A stretch of 64,000 nucleotides of DNA. Source: Fulvia fulva. Lineage: Eukaryota; Ascomycota; Dothideomycetes; Mycosphaerellales; Mycosphaerellaceae. Of the stretch, positions 10,075 through 22,610 are shown in pieces; position 1 is the stretch's first letter; each line of letters begins with the position of its first letter. Both the position numbers and the translations under genes were made by a program. A model generated the notes under the pieces. It searched no databases. It was given only the letters and a program-made list of their open reading frames with translations, and was not told the origin of the DNA. Location of the stretch: assembly GCF_020509005.1 (NCBI RefSeq), contig NC_063021.1, forward strand, positions 806,001-870,000, in the 5' to 3' direction.

Positions 10075-11427
10075 ATGGCCGACAGTAACACTGACGGAGA
10101 TGCCGCCGAGCAGCAAATCACCTTCAACATCAAGTCCTCCTCCGATGCGAAGCACGTAGTCACAGTTCCACTGTCCATGACCGTCGGCGACCTAAAACAG
10201 AAGATCTCCACTCCAGAATACGCAGATACACCTCCAGAACGACAACGGCTTATCTACAGCGGCCGAGTGCTGAAGGATGCCGACACGATAGCGAGCTGCA
10301 AGATTAAGGATGGCAACACAGTACATCTGGTCAAGAGCGCAGCGAGCAATCAGAGACAGAACCCCGCAAGTCAAGGCGGTGCCGTAGTGCCACCTGGAGC
10401 TGGACAACCCGCATCGAATGTGCCCTCCAACATAGCAGCGGGAACCGGCACAGGCAATCCTCTTGCACAGCTGACCGGCGCTCGCTATGCCGGCTTTCAT
10501 GGCCTGCCCGGCGCGGACATGTTCGGCGCAGATGGCGGCATGGGTGCGCCGCCGAATCCGGACCAGATGCTCAGAATGCTCGATGACCCGAACTTTGCAC
10601 AGCAGATGAATGAGGCTATGAACAACCCGGCAGTATTAGACATGCTTCGGAACAACCCGATGATCAGAGACAACCCGATGGCACGAGCTGCGATCGAAAA
10701 CCCAGAGATGCGCCGCATGATGCTGAACCCGGACATGATTCGGATGCAGATGAACATGCAGCGTGCAATGGGCCAGGGTGGTGGTGAGGGCGTAGGTGCA
10801 TTTCCTATGCCAGGGCAGACTGATACGACACCTGCCACACCAGGCGGTAACAACGAGAGCACTACGGGCACAAACTCATCGGCCACAAACGCACCCAGCA
10901 ACCCGTTCGCAGCGTTCGGTCAGGCAGGGTCAGGCGGCGCCGCGAATCCTTTCGCGGCTCTTTTCCCAGGTGCTGGCGGAAACGCAAACCAAGCAGGAGG
11001 CGCACAAGGAGCCGGCGATGCACCGGGTGCCGGTGCAGCGGGCCAGCAGAACCCATTTGGTAATCCGTTTGGAGGTCAAGGCCAGGATGGACCAAACAAC
11101 CCATTTCAGCAGGCGGCACAGCAGATGATGCAAAACCCAGAAATGATGCAGAACATGATGCGCATGATGGGTGGTGGCATGGGTGGTAACGCGGGAGGTG
11201 AAGGCGCTGGTGCCGGCGGTTTCAATCCATTTGGCGCCATGGGTGGGTTCGGCGCACCAACCGAGCCACAAGCACCTGCAGACACTCGGCCTCCTGAAGA
11301 GCGCTACGAATCACAATTACAGTCACTGAACGACATGGGATTCTACGACTTCGACCGAAACGTTCAAGCACTGAGAAGAAGTGGAGGTAGTGTGCAGGGA
11401 GCAGTGGAATACCTTCTTTCCAATTAA
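10075..11427 (+). CDS. dsk2: Ubiquilin/Dsk2 proteasome shuttle factor
   Basis: 450 residues starting at the ATG in a good context (CACCATGG), which gives the usual short lead before the domain. The ubiquitin-like domain (about residues 15-87) includes ITFNIKSSSD, ERQRLIYSGRVLKD and NTVHLVKS. STI1-type Met/Asn/Pro-rich repeats follow (NPDQMLRMLDDPNFAQQM, NNPMIRDNPMARAAIENPEM and QMMQNPEMMQNMMRMM). A Gly/Ala/Asn-rich linker leads to a C-terminal UBA domain (about 408-450) that contains LQSLNDMGFYDFDRNVQAL. Dsk2 binds the proteasome through the UBL and polyubiquitin through the UBA and delivers clients for degradation. All expected domains are present, without introns. Confidence 0.96.
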   Translation: MADSNTDGDAAEQQITFNIKSSSDAKHVVTVPLSMTVGDLKQKISTPEYADTPPERQRLIYSGRVLKDADTIASCKIKDGNTVHLVKSAASNQRQNPASQGGAVVPPGAGQPASNVPSNIAAGTGTGNPLAQLTGARYAGFHGLPGADMFGADGGMGAPPNPDQMLRMLDDPNFAQQMNEAMNNPAVLDMLRNNPMIRDNPMARAAIENPEMRRMMLNPDMIRMQMNMQRAMGQGGGEGVGAFPMPGQTDTTPATPGGNNESTTGTNSSATNAPSNPFAAFGQAGSGGAANPFAALFPGAGGNANQAGGAQGAGDAPGAGAAGQQNPFGNPFGGQGQDGPNNPFQQAAQQMMQNPEMMQNMMRMMGGGMGGNAGGEGAGAGGFNPFGAMGGFGAPTEPQAPADTRPPEERYESQLQSLNDMGFYDFDRNVQALRRSGGSVQGAVEYLLSN

Positions 11428-12101
11428 CCGCGAAGCAGTTATTCGGAGACTGCACTTGTCACAGAGTATTGCGCTGGACTATGGCTCGCAACACACATAC
11501 CTCTATTGCTATGGTGAATGTCCGCCGCAACTTTGGCTCCGAGGCGGACATTTTGCGCAACAGCGAGTCCAAGCATGCTATCACATTCATCTGGCCCGCG
11601 GCGGTCTACCTTGATTTGTACAGTTACTAGCAGCATCAGCGACGGCGCTCGAGATGCATGGACGGCTCGATTCATAACGGCGACAACGCTTCCATGACTA
11701 GATTACGGCTTGATGTCAGCCAGATCCTACTTCGCCTCTGGCTTTCATTGTCGAACGACAGGAACTCTCTCTCAACCTTTGTTTGTGTTGCTATTCTTTT
11801 CTCTTTCACTGTCGAGTCTTTTCATTGTTGTTCACCACCGTCATTTTACGCCACGACCAGTTGGACAAAAAAAGCCTTGCTTTCAAGAGCACGATGTCTG
11901 GTCCTCAATCCTCGTTTCCCACGATGTTCCTGTCTAAGCTACGTTGACTTGTTCCTCAGACAGTACCACAGCATTGCCCAAGACCAGGTCTGAGACCGGC
12001 GTTCTATACACTTCACGAGATAGCCACTGCAGGTCAGTACGACATACATTCACTAGCGACGCAGCATCTCGGGCTCGCCTGAGACAATAGAGGCCAGCGC
12101 G
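11428..12101. other. Intergenic, promoter of the 12102 gene
   Basis: 674 bp. A T/C-rich stretch around 11760-11860 resembles fungal core-promoter pyrimidine tracts. No gene is seen. Confidence 0.5.
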
Positions 12102-14072
12102 ATGAGAGGCGACAACTATTCTGTTGCTTCTGCAGCCCAATATGGTGGGTTCGGCAGACGCGGCAGCGACGATATATCGGAAGAGGTACAGGTGATGGAT
12201 TATGGCGCGAACAATCATGAAACGAAACGACAATCTAACGACCAAAAAAGAGTGCGCATCGCAACGAACGGCAACCACGGCCAGGAAGCTGGAGAGCATC
12301 ACCCAAGTACGGAGGTCTTTACACACTCTCGAAATGCATCATGGAACAGTAGCAGTCCAGTCAGCGCCATCCCAGACTCTCTCACCTGGGCTGGCAAGCC
12401 GAGAGAGCTTGTACAGCAGCCGCCAGATACACTCGTTGAACTGCTCAAGCCAGTGGCATATACGCCTCCCAAGACTCGGAGTGACAGCGCACTTAGCAAT
12501 GGCTCCAACGACTCTGCGATCAGCGTCAAAGAAAGGGTGGCAGACTTCGAAGCGCAGGTCGTGCCACCCACCCCTAAAGCGTCCGAAAATCCACTCTCGA
12601 GACCGCTCGGCGAATTGACTATCGACACAGAAGCCAGACATGCTCGAAATGAGAGCAGCTCCTCAACTTCCTCGACTCGTCGCAGACGACAGTCCAAGGG
12701 ACTCGAAATCTTCTTCACGCCGATCGACGTAAGGAAGTCCAAAATTTTCTTGTCAAGCCCGCAGGGCAGCCCGACATTTGCAGGAAAGCATGAGACTCCG
12801 GAACGTGGCGAGGAAGACCTGCCGACTCCCAAGGCACCTTCGCGGCCTGTGAGCCAGGTGTATGTTGGCAACCGTCGACCGTCACCGAAGAAGACGAGCT
12901 TCAAGATCAAGCCAGCTCAGCTGGACCAGCTCGTTAATGCTCTAGCGAAGTCGCCATTGATACAGAAGGATGTGCGAAAGCACTGGTGGGATGTGGATGA
13001 TATTCCAGATGACGAGACGATTGGCTCTTTCTCTTCAGTATCGCTCCCGACCTTGACGTCCGCTTCGACATTATACTCCCAGCCTAACCAGCCCTTCCTC
13101 GGCGACCACAGGAGCTCTACCGATAGAAGAGCTATCCTCGAGGCAGAGTTCGCCCGCGACTTCCCCAATCATCCCAACGCGAAGAAGCCCATCCAGCCAA
13201 CAAATATCTCTTTCGGTGGCGTCGCCCTTACAGACCCAACAGTCCACGGCTCGCCAGTCCGCTACGTGTCCAGAGACTACCGCAGCGGCGCCAACCTCGT
13301 CCAAGTAGGCTCATGCAGCTTCCTCACCGTTCCCTACGGCACAGAAGTAGAATGCATGCTCCGCGTCGAATCACCCAATACCTTCAGCCCCAACAGCCAA
13401 GTAATGCTCCAATGCGCCAACCAAGTCGTCATGCGCAAGACCGGAGCGCGAAAATTCCTCCTCTCAGCCGAAATCGACGTAACCACCTCCTTCGCATGCG
13501 CAGCCCTCGCCGAACTCGCAGCGGCCATCGACAAAGACGCCTCAGAAATCGAAGTAGTCCCCACTTCCCCAGCACCCCTCGAGTCCCCCGACATCGACTG
13601 GGTGGCCATAGCAGACGAGCTCCAAGCCACATCCCTAATCTCCGACACAATCGACACCATAACCCCCCACTTCGGCACCCTCACCCGCGAAACCGCTACA
13701 GACGCAACCCTCACTCTCTTAGCCGAGCTCGAAGTAATCAAAGACAAGCACTCCGACTTCATCATCCTCGAACCCACCTCGTTCCACGACAATGGGATGC
13801 CGGCTAGTATCCGGCTCCCATGGGTTTCGCAGCGGTTGTATCATGATTGGTATGAGACCGAGAAGGGGCATGGGAATTCTGCTACGGCGGAGGCGTTTAA
13901 GCAAGCTCTTATCAGCAAGGTTGCGAAGAATACGCTTGCGGGGGTGACTTTTGGGTGTGGGTTGAAGTGGGATTGTGAGACGTTGATTATGAGGTGTGTT
14001 CCGCTGAGGGCGAGGAGGGGCGAGGAGATTGATGCTTGGGCTTGTTTTGTTGAGGGTATGGTGGAGGAGTGA
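12102..14072 (+). CDS. Large protein of unknown function with abrupt codon-bias switch
   Basis: 656 residues, one exon, ATG start. Residues 1-300 are disordered (Ser/Pro/Thr-rich, several SP/TP sites). Within them FFTPIDVRKSKIFLSSPQGSP and SFKIKPAQLDQLVNALAKSP look ordered. From about 370 the protein appears globular and Cys-containing (NISFGGVALTDPTVHGSPVR, SFLTVPYGTEVECMLRVESP, CANQVVMRKTGARKFLLSAE), ending CVPLRARRGEEIDAWACFVEGM. I recognise no domain. Codon use is striking: roughly 13300-13790 nearly all codons end in C or A, then from 13791 to the stop nearly all end in G or T, without any break in the frame. That makes it a real but compositionally odd gene. Confidence 0.8.
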   Translation: MRGDNYSVASAAQYGGFGRRGSDDISEEVQVMDYGANNHETKRQSNDQKRVRIATNGNHGQEAGEHHPSTEVFTHSRNASWNSSSPVSAIPDSLTWAGKPRELVQQPPDTLVELLKPVAYTPPKTRSDSALSNGSNDSAISVKERVADFEAQVVPPTPKASENPLSRPLGELTIDTEARHARNESSSSTSSTRRRRQSKGLEIFFTPIDVRKSKIFLSSPQGSPTFAGKHETPERGEEDLPTPKAPSRPVSQVYVGNRRPSPKKTSFKIKPAQLDQLVNALAKSPLIQKDVRKHWWDVDDIPDDETIGSFSSVSLPTLTSASTLYSQPNQPFLGDHRSSTDRRAILEAEFARDFPNHPNAKKPIQPTNISFGGVALTDPTVHGSPVRYVSRDYRSGANLVQVGSCSFLTVPYGTEVECMLRVESPNTFSPNSQVMLQCANQVVMRKTGARKFLLSAEIDVTTSFACAALAELAAAIDKDASEIEVVPTSPAPLESPDIDWVAIADELQATSLISDTIDTITPHFGTLTRETATDATLTLLAELEVIKDKHSDFIILEPTSFHDNGMPASIRLPWVSQRLYHDWYETEKGHGNSATAEAFKQALISKVAKNTLAGVTFGCGLKWDCETLIMRCVPLRARRGEEIDAWACFVEGMVEE

Positions 14073-14641
14073 GGTTTGAGATCTTTTACTGGTGGAGGAT
14101 GGGATTTTAGGGGGCGAGGGCCGGTGACAAGGTTGTTTGCCGCCGAGCGCTTCGACTCCCTATCGAAAGGCAGGCCGCTGCTTCAACCCGCTGGCATGTG
14201 GCTGAGTAGCGGGGTACGATTGATGCAGTCCAGGGCACAGCGCGTCCCACGGATATGCGCTCATTAAGCAGCTCGCCTGAAGTGAAGTCGACAAATATCG
14301 GCGGCGACATAGTTTGTCACCAGGCCTTGGTGACGATGATAAGGGTTCCAACCATTGAGCTTGGCTGACTGGGCTGAACAGAATGCCTGGATCCGGAGTC
14401 ACCGTGATGGTAGCGCTACGGCATCAAATTTGCTTTCGACCGAAGAACGTATGTTGCTGTTCAAGTTTTCGTTGATATTTCGTATTCTGTAACGACGTCA
14501 AACAAGTATAATTCCTCTCATAAGACTTTGATTCATGCCTACCTCGCCGCTCAAATCTCTATACCTGGACCCATCCCCATCGCGCAAGCGCTTACCGAAC
14601 TACGAACCAAAGACAGAACAAAAGCCGCCTACGCGATCCCT
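14073..14641. other. Convergent intergenic region
   Basis: 569 bp between the unknown gene (+) and lad1 (-). The left half continues the G-rich composition of the upstream gene end for a short way. No gene is seen. Confidence 0.5.
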
Positions 14642-15842
14642 CTACCTCTCTCCCTCTTCCATACTCTGAATCATAACCTTTATACCACCCTGTTTAGGAT
14701 CCGCCGCAACCCTGAACGCATCCACCGCATCCTCAAGCTTGAACCTATGCGTGACCAGCTTACTCAAGTCCAGCACCTTCCCACGCAATAACCGGATGGC
14801 TCGCGGCCAAGTGTTTGCGTATCGGTACTGAAACTGCAGGTCGACCTCCCTTGTGCTCAGCCTCATGAACGGAATCTTAATCTCTGGCCGGCCCACTCCA
14901 ATGACGAAGACCTTGCCGCCGAATTTCGCCGCGTGGATGGCGCCTGATATCGAGGATTCTACACCCGTGCACTCCATCACGACCGCTGGCTCAACGCCGT
15001 CTGCCAGCTCTACGACTTTCTCGGCGAATTGCTCGGGCGTGTGGCTGAAGTCGACTTTGTGCGTTCGGACACTTGGGCAGAACTCTTTCGCGAACTTCAG
15101 GCGTCCCTCGTCGATATCTGTGATGACGATGGGTTCCGCGCCGGCAGCTTTCACGCATGCCAAAGTAACCAGACCAATTGGTCCTGCACCACATACCAGC
15201 ACGCTATCTCCCAATGTGATGTTTGCTCTTTGCATGCCTGCTAGCGCTACAGAGAGCGGCTCCAGCAGGGCACCATCTTCGTAGCTCATGTCACCGATCT
15301 TGTGACACCATACCGCCGGGTGGTTTACGTATCTTCTGAGCAGACCTGGGATCGGGGGAGTGGATCGGAACTCGACTTGCACGCAGCCATTGTACTTGCC
15401 AGTCAGGCAAGGCTCGCATTCTCCGCAGATGATGTTTGGCTCGACTGCGACGCGGTCGCCGACTTGGTGGGATGAGACGGATGGGTGCTTCGCGACTACG
15501 ATGCCGGCGGATTCGTGGCCTAGGACGTGGTCGCCCTCGACGATCATGGGGCCTATGCAGCCGGCGTGCCAGAAGTGGACATCTGATCTAATCAATGGTC
15601 AGGGAAGTCTACGAATGCTGGGCGATGCACTTCACGTACCCGCAAATACCAGTGCTCTTGATCGCGACTGTGATCTCTCCTGGCTTCAAGTCCTCACCCT
15701 TCTCGATTTGCTCCGACCTGGGCAATGCGTCGGCGATCCATAGGTCATGTGCTGGGTTCGTATACACTCCGATGTTTGCCTTGGACGGCGCAATGGTCGT
15801 GGTCGCAGTAGCAGACATGGTCTGGATCCCGTTGAGCTTCAT
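14642..15842 (-). CDS. lad1: L-arabinitol 4-dehydrogenase (2 exons)
   Basis: Exons 15640..15842 and 14642..15587; the 52-nt intron GTACGT...TTAG restores [14 protein letters not shown]. It encodes 382 residues, or 374 if the ATG at 15818 (MSATATTT) is used, which matches homologue N-termini better. It is a zinc MDR enzyme: catalytic Cys in TGICGSD, His/Glu in [11 protein letters not shown], four structural cysteines in [15 protein letters not shown], and the NAD site [20 protein letters not shown] with Asp in ITDIDEGR favouring NAD+. [20 protein letters not shown] and [16 protein letters not shown] are characteristic of fungal LAD. It oxidises L-arabinitol to L-xylulose in pentose catabolism. 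Xylitol or sorbitol dehydrogenase is the main alternative. Confidence 0.92.
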
Positions 15843-17053
15843 CTTAGTGAGTATAATTCCAATGCCTCTATCGTGATATGTCCAATGCCCAAAGAAGGAT
15901 CGCAGGGCAATCTTTTGGGGAGGGGATCTTCACCTACCTTCAAGTACGTTCACAGGTGTCTTGGGCTCAACAGGAACAGGAAGATGTCCGAACACACAAC
16001 GAAAGTCAACTGCTACAATTTAGCGGCACTAGGCACGCACGCATTCCGTTGCGAAGCGCGAGCCGCACAGTAATTGACTGGTGGATGGCGTGGATGGTAA
16101 CGTGGTATCAGGGAACAAGTCTGCGTGCCCACATGACGCTGGCTGGCTCGTCTCAACACGAACAATTTCTCCAGCAATGGGAGACGCGATGAGGGGCTCT
16201 GACGGGGCAACTGGCGAACGTGGGGTCGCTTTGCCTTCGACACGAGGCGTGGACTGCCGTGTGGGCGAGTGCCCGAGTTGGTGGCCCGCAGAGCTTGTAA
16301 CTGTGCCTGCGTCTTTTGCCTAAAGGAAGGCCAGAGTTTGCGATTTATTGGCATCCTGGAGGCGCGGTCAGCAGATAGATGACTTGTGGCTATTGGTTTC
16401 GATAGTCGATGAGCTCTGTAGAGGTTGTCTACAGTGCTGTGAATGTAACCCACCGGAGCTCCTCCGGCTGCACCAATGCCTCTAGAATGTCTATAGCATG
16501 AGAGCTTGAGAGCGTGATCGAGAGACAAGTGCACATGTGACTCTTCGGAACCAGTGCGAAGTTGACGGACACAGCCCGAAGGATGCCTGAGTTGTTGTCG
16601 ACGAACAGGACGCGTTGATGATGCTCGGAAGCGCAGGCACGCAGGTCACAGGTGTGAGAGCACAACATCCGAGACCTGACAAGTCCGTGTCCTTTTCAAA
16701 CACAACCCGATACCTTCTTCACCTGTTCCTCCCACCTATACATGAGTGTTCTTTGACCAAGATTGTGGTATTTGATGAGCATGTTCATGTTTGGAAGCGG
16801 CCATCGCATTTCCTTGCCGACACCCTGGCCTTCCTGACATCACCTTCCACCTCTTCGACGCCACGACAGCGGTGTTGGTCCAGCACGCCTGGACTATTAT
16901 CGTCAGGCATTCAAGCGAGCTTCAGGTGGTATGCAAGTCAGATGTGCAGCATCGTCTCCTTCAGCTTTTCCTTCATTCTTGAATGTCCTCGCGATGTTGT
17001 GTTCCTTCCTATGACATTGCCGCTATTCAGCTCACCTTCCTCTTATTGCAACG
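15843..17053. promoter_or_regulatory. Divergent region, lad1 / PMP3-like gene
   Basis: 1.2 kb. The competing frame 16615..17292 (+) runs through the PMP3-like gene in the wrong frame and has no protein-like features. Pyrimidine-rich stretches around 16830-17050 probably belong to the promoter and leader of the PMP3-like gene. Confidence 0.5.
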
Positions 17054-17605
17054 ATGCGTGGTCTTTTGTTCAGGATAGTGCTGACATGCATCAACATAAT
17101 CTTCCCGCCAGTAGCAGTCGCAATCTTATGCGGAGCCTCATTCGATTGCATGCTGAACTGCGCCTTCTTCCTACTTGCCGTAATCCCTTCACATATCCAT
17201 GGCTTCTACATTACCTGCGTCTACTTCCACCGCAGGAGAAAGGTCCAGCATTACCACCCTCGAAGCTTGGAATCCACGAGCTAACATTATAACCAGGTCC
17301 AAAAAGGTCGATATCCCGGCGGCCCAAAGTCCATGATCCACTCTCAACATGTCCTAAATGGTGGCGGAAGCAATTCCGAGGTCGATAGATTGTGGCGGAA
17401 AGATCACGGTGATCCGAAAAGGCGGAATAGTCGAAGGAACAGTCGAAGGAGAAGCGGCGCGAAGGAGGAAGAGATGGCTCAAAGGCAGGGATCGGCACTG
17501 CATGGGGCAGGCACGACTGCGAGTAGGGTGTCGAACCCAGGGCAAGCACGCATACGATACGATGCTCAACAGAATTTAGGAGTTGACAGAGATGGATATG
17601 GTTGA
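17054..17605 (+). CDS. PMP3/SNA-family small membrane protein with long hydrophilic tail (2 exons)
   Basis: Exons 17054..17242 and 17297..17605 (165 residues). The first exon gives two hydrophobic segments of the UPF0057/PMP3 family: MRGLLFRIVLTCINIIFPPV, with the conserved FPPVAV core, then NCAFFLLAVIPSHIHGFYI, followed by FHRRRK. The 54-nt intron has donor GTCCAG, which is weak, a CTAAC branch point and acceptor CCAG. Splicing gives VQKGRYPGGPKSMIHSQHV, the segment expected after the membrane domain in Sna-type fungal members. The remaining tail is Arg/Ser-rich and disordered. Family members sit in the plasma membrane or vacuole and affect cation homeostasis. The gene is convergent with TOM70. 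Confidence 0.8.
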
Positions 17606-17919
17606 TATCCGTCTTAGCGAGTGCCTACCCAGCAATGGGACAGCTAAGTCTACACAGATCACGGCCGAATAGATGTCATTGAGCACAGAGTCAGTGTAGA
17701 AACTAGCTTGCAAACCGTGCTTCGTGTCTTCAGACTTGACATCTCTCTTTTACAACGGAAGCTGCCTTATTCTGAGGTGAGAACTACATCACCAAGTTCT
17801 GTATCTGTTTGCACACATAAAGTACAGTAATAAGCAGCAGACTAGCTGCCACTTCTAACGCCAAAGTTCCAATGCTGCGAGTCATGCCATCAACAATACC
17901 CACATATGCTACAAGTTCT
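17606..17919. other. Convergent intergenic region
   Basis: 314 bp between the stop codons of the PMP3-like gene and tom70. No feature is seen. Confidence 0.5.
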
Positions 17920-19923
<2,004 letters not shown>

Positions 19924-20512
19924 GGTGGATGAGCTTCGCCTAGATCGCAAGTGTGGTCACGCAGGCGTGGATAGGGGATCCAGGTCCGGGCTTGAGATGA
20001 AGAGAAGAGGCGATGAAGATGGAGAGTGTGGTGAGACTTCCAATGTCCTAGCTGCTTCACGACTTTGCAAGCAGCTCTCCCGGATTTTAGCTCGGCTCGA
20101 TGCACGGCCACACATGACTTCATCGCCTTCACGTGCACTACATGTACTTACTTTCACATCCCGACAACATCCATTCTCTTCCTTCCAGCCTTCATCTGCC
20201 CCGTGGACCTTGGCCTGTGAGATCGCTGAGCTACTGATAAACATCCTTACTCACCGACTCTCTCGTTGTGGCCGAAGCCGCGTCGCAGTTGAGTTCGTAT
20301 CGAGGCCGTCAGCACAAGAGATTTCGAGTCATCAACTAGTTGGCCCAGGCTCGCCAGAGGTATGTAGCCAATGTGTCTTGTGTCCTCATACCACTCTCAT
20401 GTTCTCTTTCGAACACTATTGGCGACGAGAGCAGACTCCAGCGTGTACTTGGACTGATATCTCCGAGTGCTCCGCTGGCCACATCAAACGCACCTTGACA
20501 TATGCTCCAACC
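19924..20512. promoter_or_regulatory. Divergent promoter, tom70 / aminodeoxychorismate lyase-like gene
   Basis: 589 bp. The lyase frame is open back to 19922 on the + strand, but that part lacks family similarity and overlaps the TOM70 promoter, so it is treated as non-coding leader. Confidence 0.6.
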
Positions 20513-21400
20513 ATGAGCGGCCACTTCGGCGTGGGTCCTACGTCGACTGACAACGAGAAGCCTTTTGTCTACACAAGTATACGCTATGACAGGAGACTGT
20601 ATCATACAGCGAAAAATACTGCTGCATCATGTGGCAAGCCCTGTCCGTTCTACATGCTGGAGCACCACTGGACCAGATTACAAGTAGCCAAGTGGAGTAC
20701 ATTCTTCTTCTCAGATGACCGACCCAGACCCAACTCCGGCGGTCCGACCATAATCCTCCAGGTGTTGCTCAACGCGGTCAAGGACTGGCACGAGAAGCAC
20801 CCTGATGAGAATCCTGAAGCCTTGCGGATCAAGCTCTGCGCATATGTTGGGGACAAAATGAGGACTGAGATCTACCATCCGCTGAAAAGCATTCCAATGA
20901 CGGGACTGTTCCCGACTACATTCGATCTTCCAGTAGAGCAGCGGCGCGAGACAGAGTGGTCCATTCTCCTTGACACCGAGCCAACCGAAGCCTGCGAAGG
21001 AACCATGTTCAAGACCAGTGACCGCTCTACATATGCTCGTGCGCGAGCGGCAGCCGATATTGTCAACTACATGATGCCACGAGAAGTCTTGCTTTGGGAC
21101 CACGATCGGAATGTGATCGACGGTTCCATCTGTACGGTGTACCTCTATCGCCAAGGACGGTGGGTCACACCGTCGGCTGCTGCAGGCGGCTTGCAAGGGA
21201 CGACCCGAAGATGGGCTCTTGAGAATCAGCTGGCTTTCGAGGGCGAGATACCGATCGACAGCATGGTAGATGGCGAAGTTGTCTGGCTCTCGAATGCCGT
21301 GAGAGGGTACTTCTGGGCAATATATCAGAGTCGAGACCCTCCTCAGGATCAACCAGACGAGGCAGTGGTGCAGCGCATACATCACGAGCGCTTTATATAA
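20513..21400 (+). CDS. Aminodeoxychorismate lyase-like class IV aminotransferase (Abz2 type)
   Basis: 295 residues from the ATG at 20513 (MSGHFGVGPTSTDNEKPFVY). It fits the fungal Abz2/4-amino-4-deoxychorismate lyase group, which belongs to the PLP class IV fold. FVYTSIRYDRRLY and FYMLEHHWTRLQVA form the N-terminal lobe. FKTSDRSTYARARA contains the expected PLP lysine. EVLLWDHDRNVIDGSICTVY, RWVTPSAAAGGLQGTTRRW and DSMVDGEVVWLSNAVRGYFW match cofactor- and substrate-binding segments. The enzyme releases pyruvate to give p-aminobenzoate for folate synthesis. An additional short 5' exon cannot be excluded. The substrate could differ, since class IV members include branched-chain and D-amino acid aminotransferases. 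Confidence 0.85.
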   Translation: MSGHFGVGPTSTDNEKPFVYTSIRYDRRLYHTAKNTAASCGKPCPFYMLEHHWTRLQVAKWSTFFFSDDRPRPNSGGPTIILQVLLNAVKDWHEKHPDENPEALRIKLCAYVGDKMRTEIYHPLKSIPMTGLFPTTFDLPVEQRRETEWSILLDTEPTEACEGTMFKTSDRSTYARARAAADIVNYMMPREVLLWDHDRNVIDGSICTVYLYRQGRWVTPSAAAGGLQGTTRRWALENQLAFEGEIPIDSMVDGEVVWLSNAVRGYFWAIYQSRDPPQDQPDEAVVQRIHHERFI

Positions 21401-22610
21401 GATAGAGCTTGTAGCATAGAGACACACCTAGGGCACTGATAGGTGAGCAGAAGTGGCGAGTAATTACTGGTCGCAAGCCATGTACCAGCATGTGATCCTC
21501 TTCTTCATAGCACAACATCATTCTGCATTCATTGAATATGTCTGCGTTCCTCAACATGGCGCTCGTGAGAGCGTGACTCCCTAGATAGGCAAGTAGAGAT
21601 GCTTCCGGTCAAAGGCTCGGCTGCTTCAGTCAGCATGCGCATGACCGAGTGACCCGCTCAGACGTGCGGTACTGTGTCTAGGCGACTACAACCCTCGGCT
21701 GAGCGTGCAGAAGATCAGCTGGGCGCTCTGCAGGGCAGGTACTGTCGGCGAATGTGTTTCCAGGATGTTGTGATACGGCATGCGGAGGCGTGGTAGCGGG
21801 CGCCGCCTCTGGCCATTGCGATAGGATATATGCTTGAGCTCTTCCGCTACTTCTCCTGACAAGCGTATGTGCGACTTCTTATGCTGGAAATCAGTTCCGC
21901 TAAGGGTGGACGGTGCAGGCATGCGCGATAGTGAAAGGGCTGGATCGAACAAAGACAATGCAGGTGCAGAGGACTCGAGCCGCTTTCTGCACCTGACAAT
22001 GGCCATCTTGCCTGTGAATGCCGCTCTCACTGCACAGTGCCCACCAGCCACGGCCAGATCGAAGACGCGCGAGGCTTCCTTCACGCAGCGACTACGCCTG
22101 CGCCTGCGCCTGCACGATTCACGCTGATGGCCCAGTCACGTCGGTGTTGACTGTTCTGGTGCACTCCGTCTTCCATTCGCCGCCGTTCGACACCACCAGC
22201 ATATGACCTCTGCCTGCGCCCATCCTTGATCCGCACGTTTTCGGCAGTACACCTCATCTCAGTGCAGGATCAGCCATTGTTTGGAGCAACACCGCCACCT
22301 ACCACCGCAGCGCCGCAGGTAAGCACCAGCAGCAGCTCGTGTGCTTCGACCAGAGGTGCACCTCAAACAAACAAAGCTCCATCCCTCCATCCCTGCGGAC
22401 GTCACTGCACAGCAGCACAGAGACTTCCCGACCAGCTCCACATTACCACCAACTGCCCGAACCGCGGTTTGCCCGCAGCCGCGACATCATTATCTGTGCT
22501 AACGAGCAAGTACCTGACAGATCGCTCTTCTTTGCTCTGCTCCTCCTGCGACGAAACATCCCACTCAGCCAGTCTCACGCACCACACTCCCTTCGACCCG
22601 CCACCAGAGC
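21401..22610. promoter_or_regulatory. Long 5' region of the neutral trehalase gene
   Basis: 1.2 kb. Frames such as 21686..22084 (-) have no protein-like features. The last 350 bp are C/A-rich with CACC and CCACC runs and look like transcribed leader. Confidence 0.5.

Noticed and set aside
13791..13791. Frameshift or assembly join as the cause of the composition switch
   Set aside because: The reading frame continues uninterrupted, and the same type of switch recurs at 39661 and 48780, which makes an isolated error unlikely, though not excluded without reads.
13313..13807. Arg/His-rich + strand frame inside the 12102 gene
   Set aside because: Produced by the extreme A+C third-position bias of the real frame; no independent evidence.
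16615..17292. 225-codon + strand frame before and across the PMP3-like gene
   Set aside because: It overlaps the recognisable PMP3-like exon in another frame and has no structure of its own.
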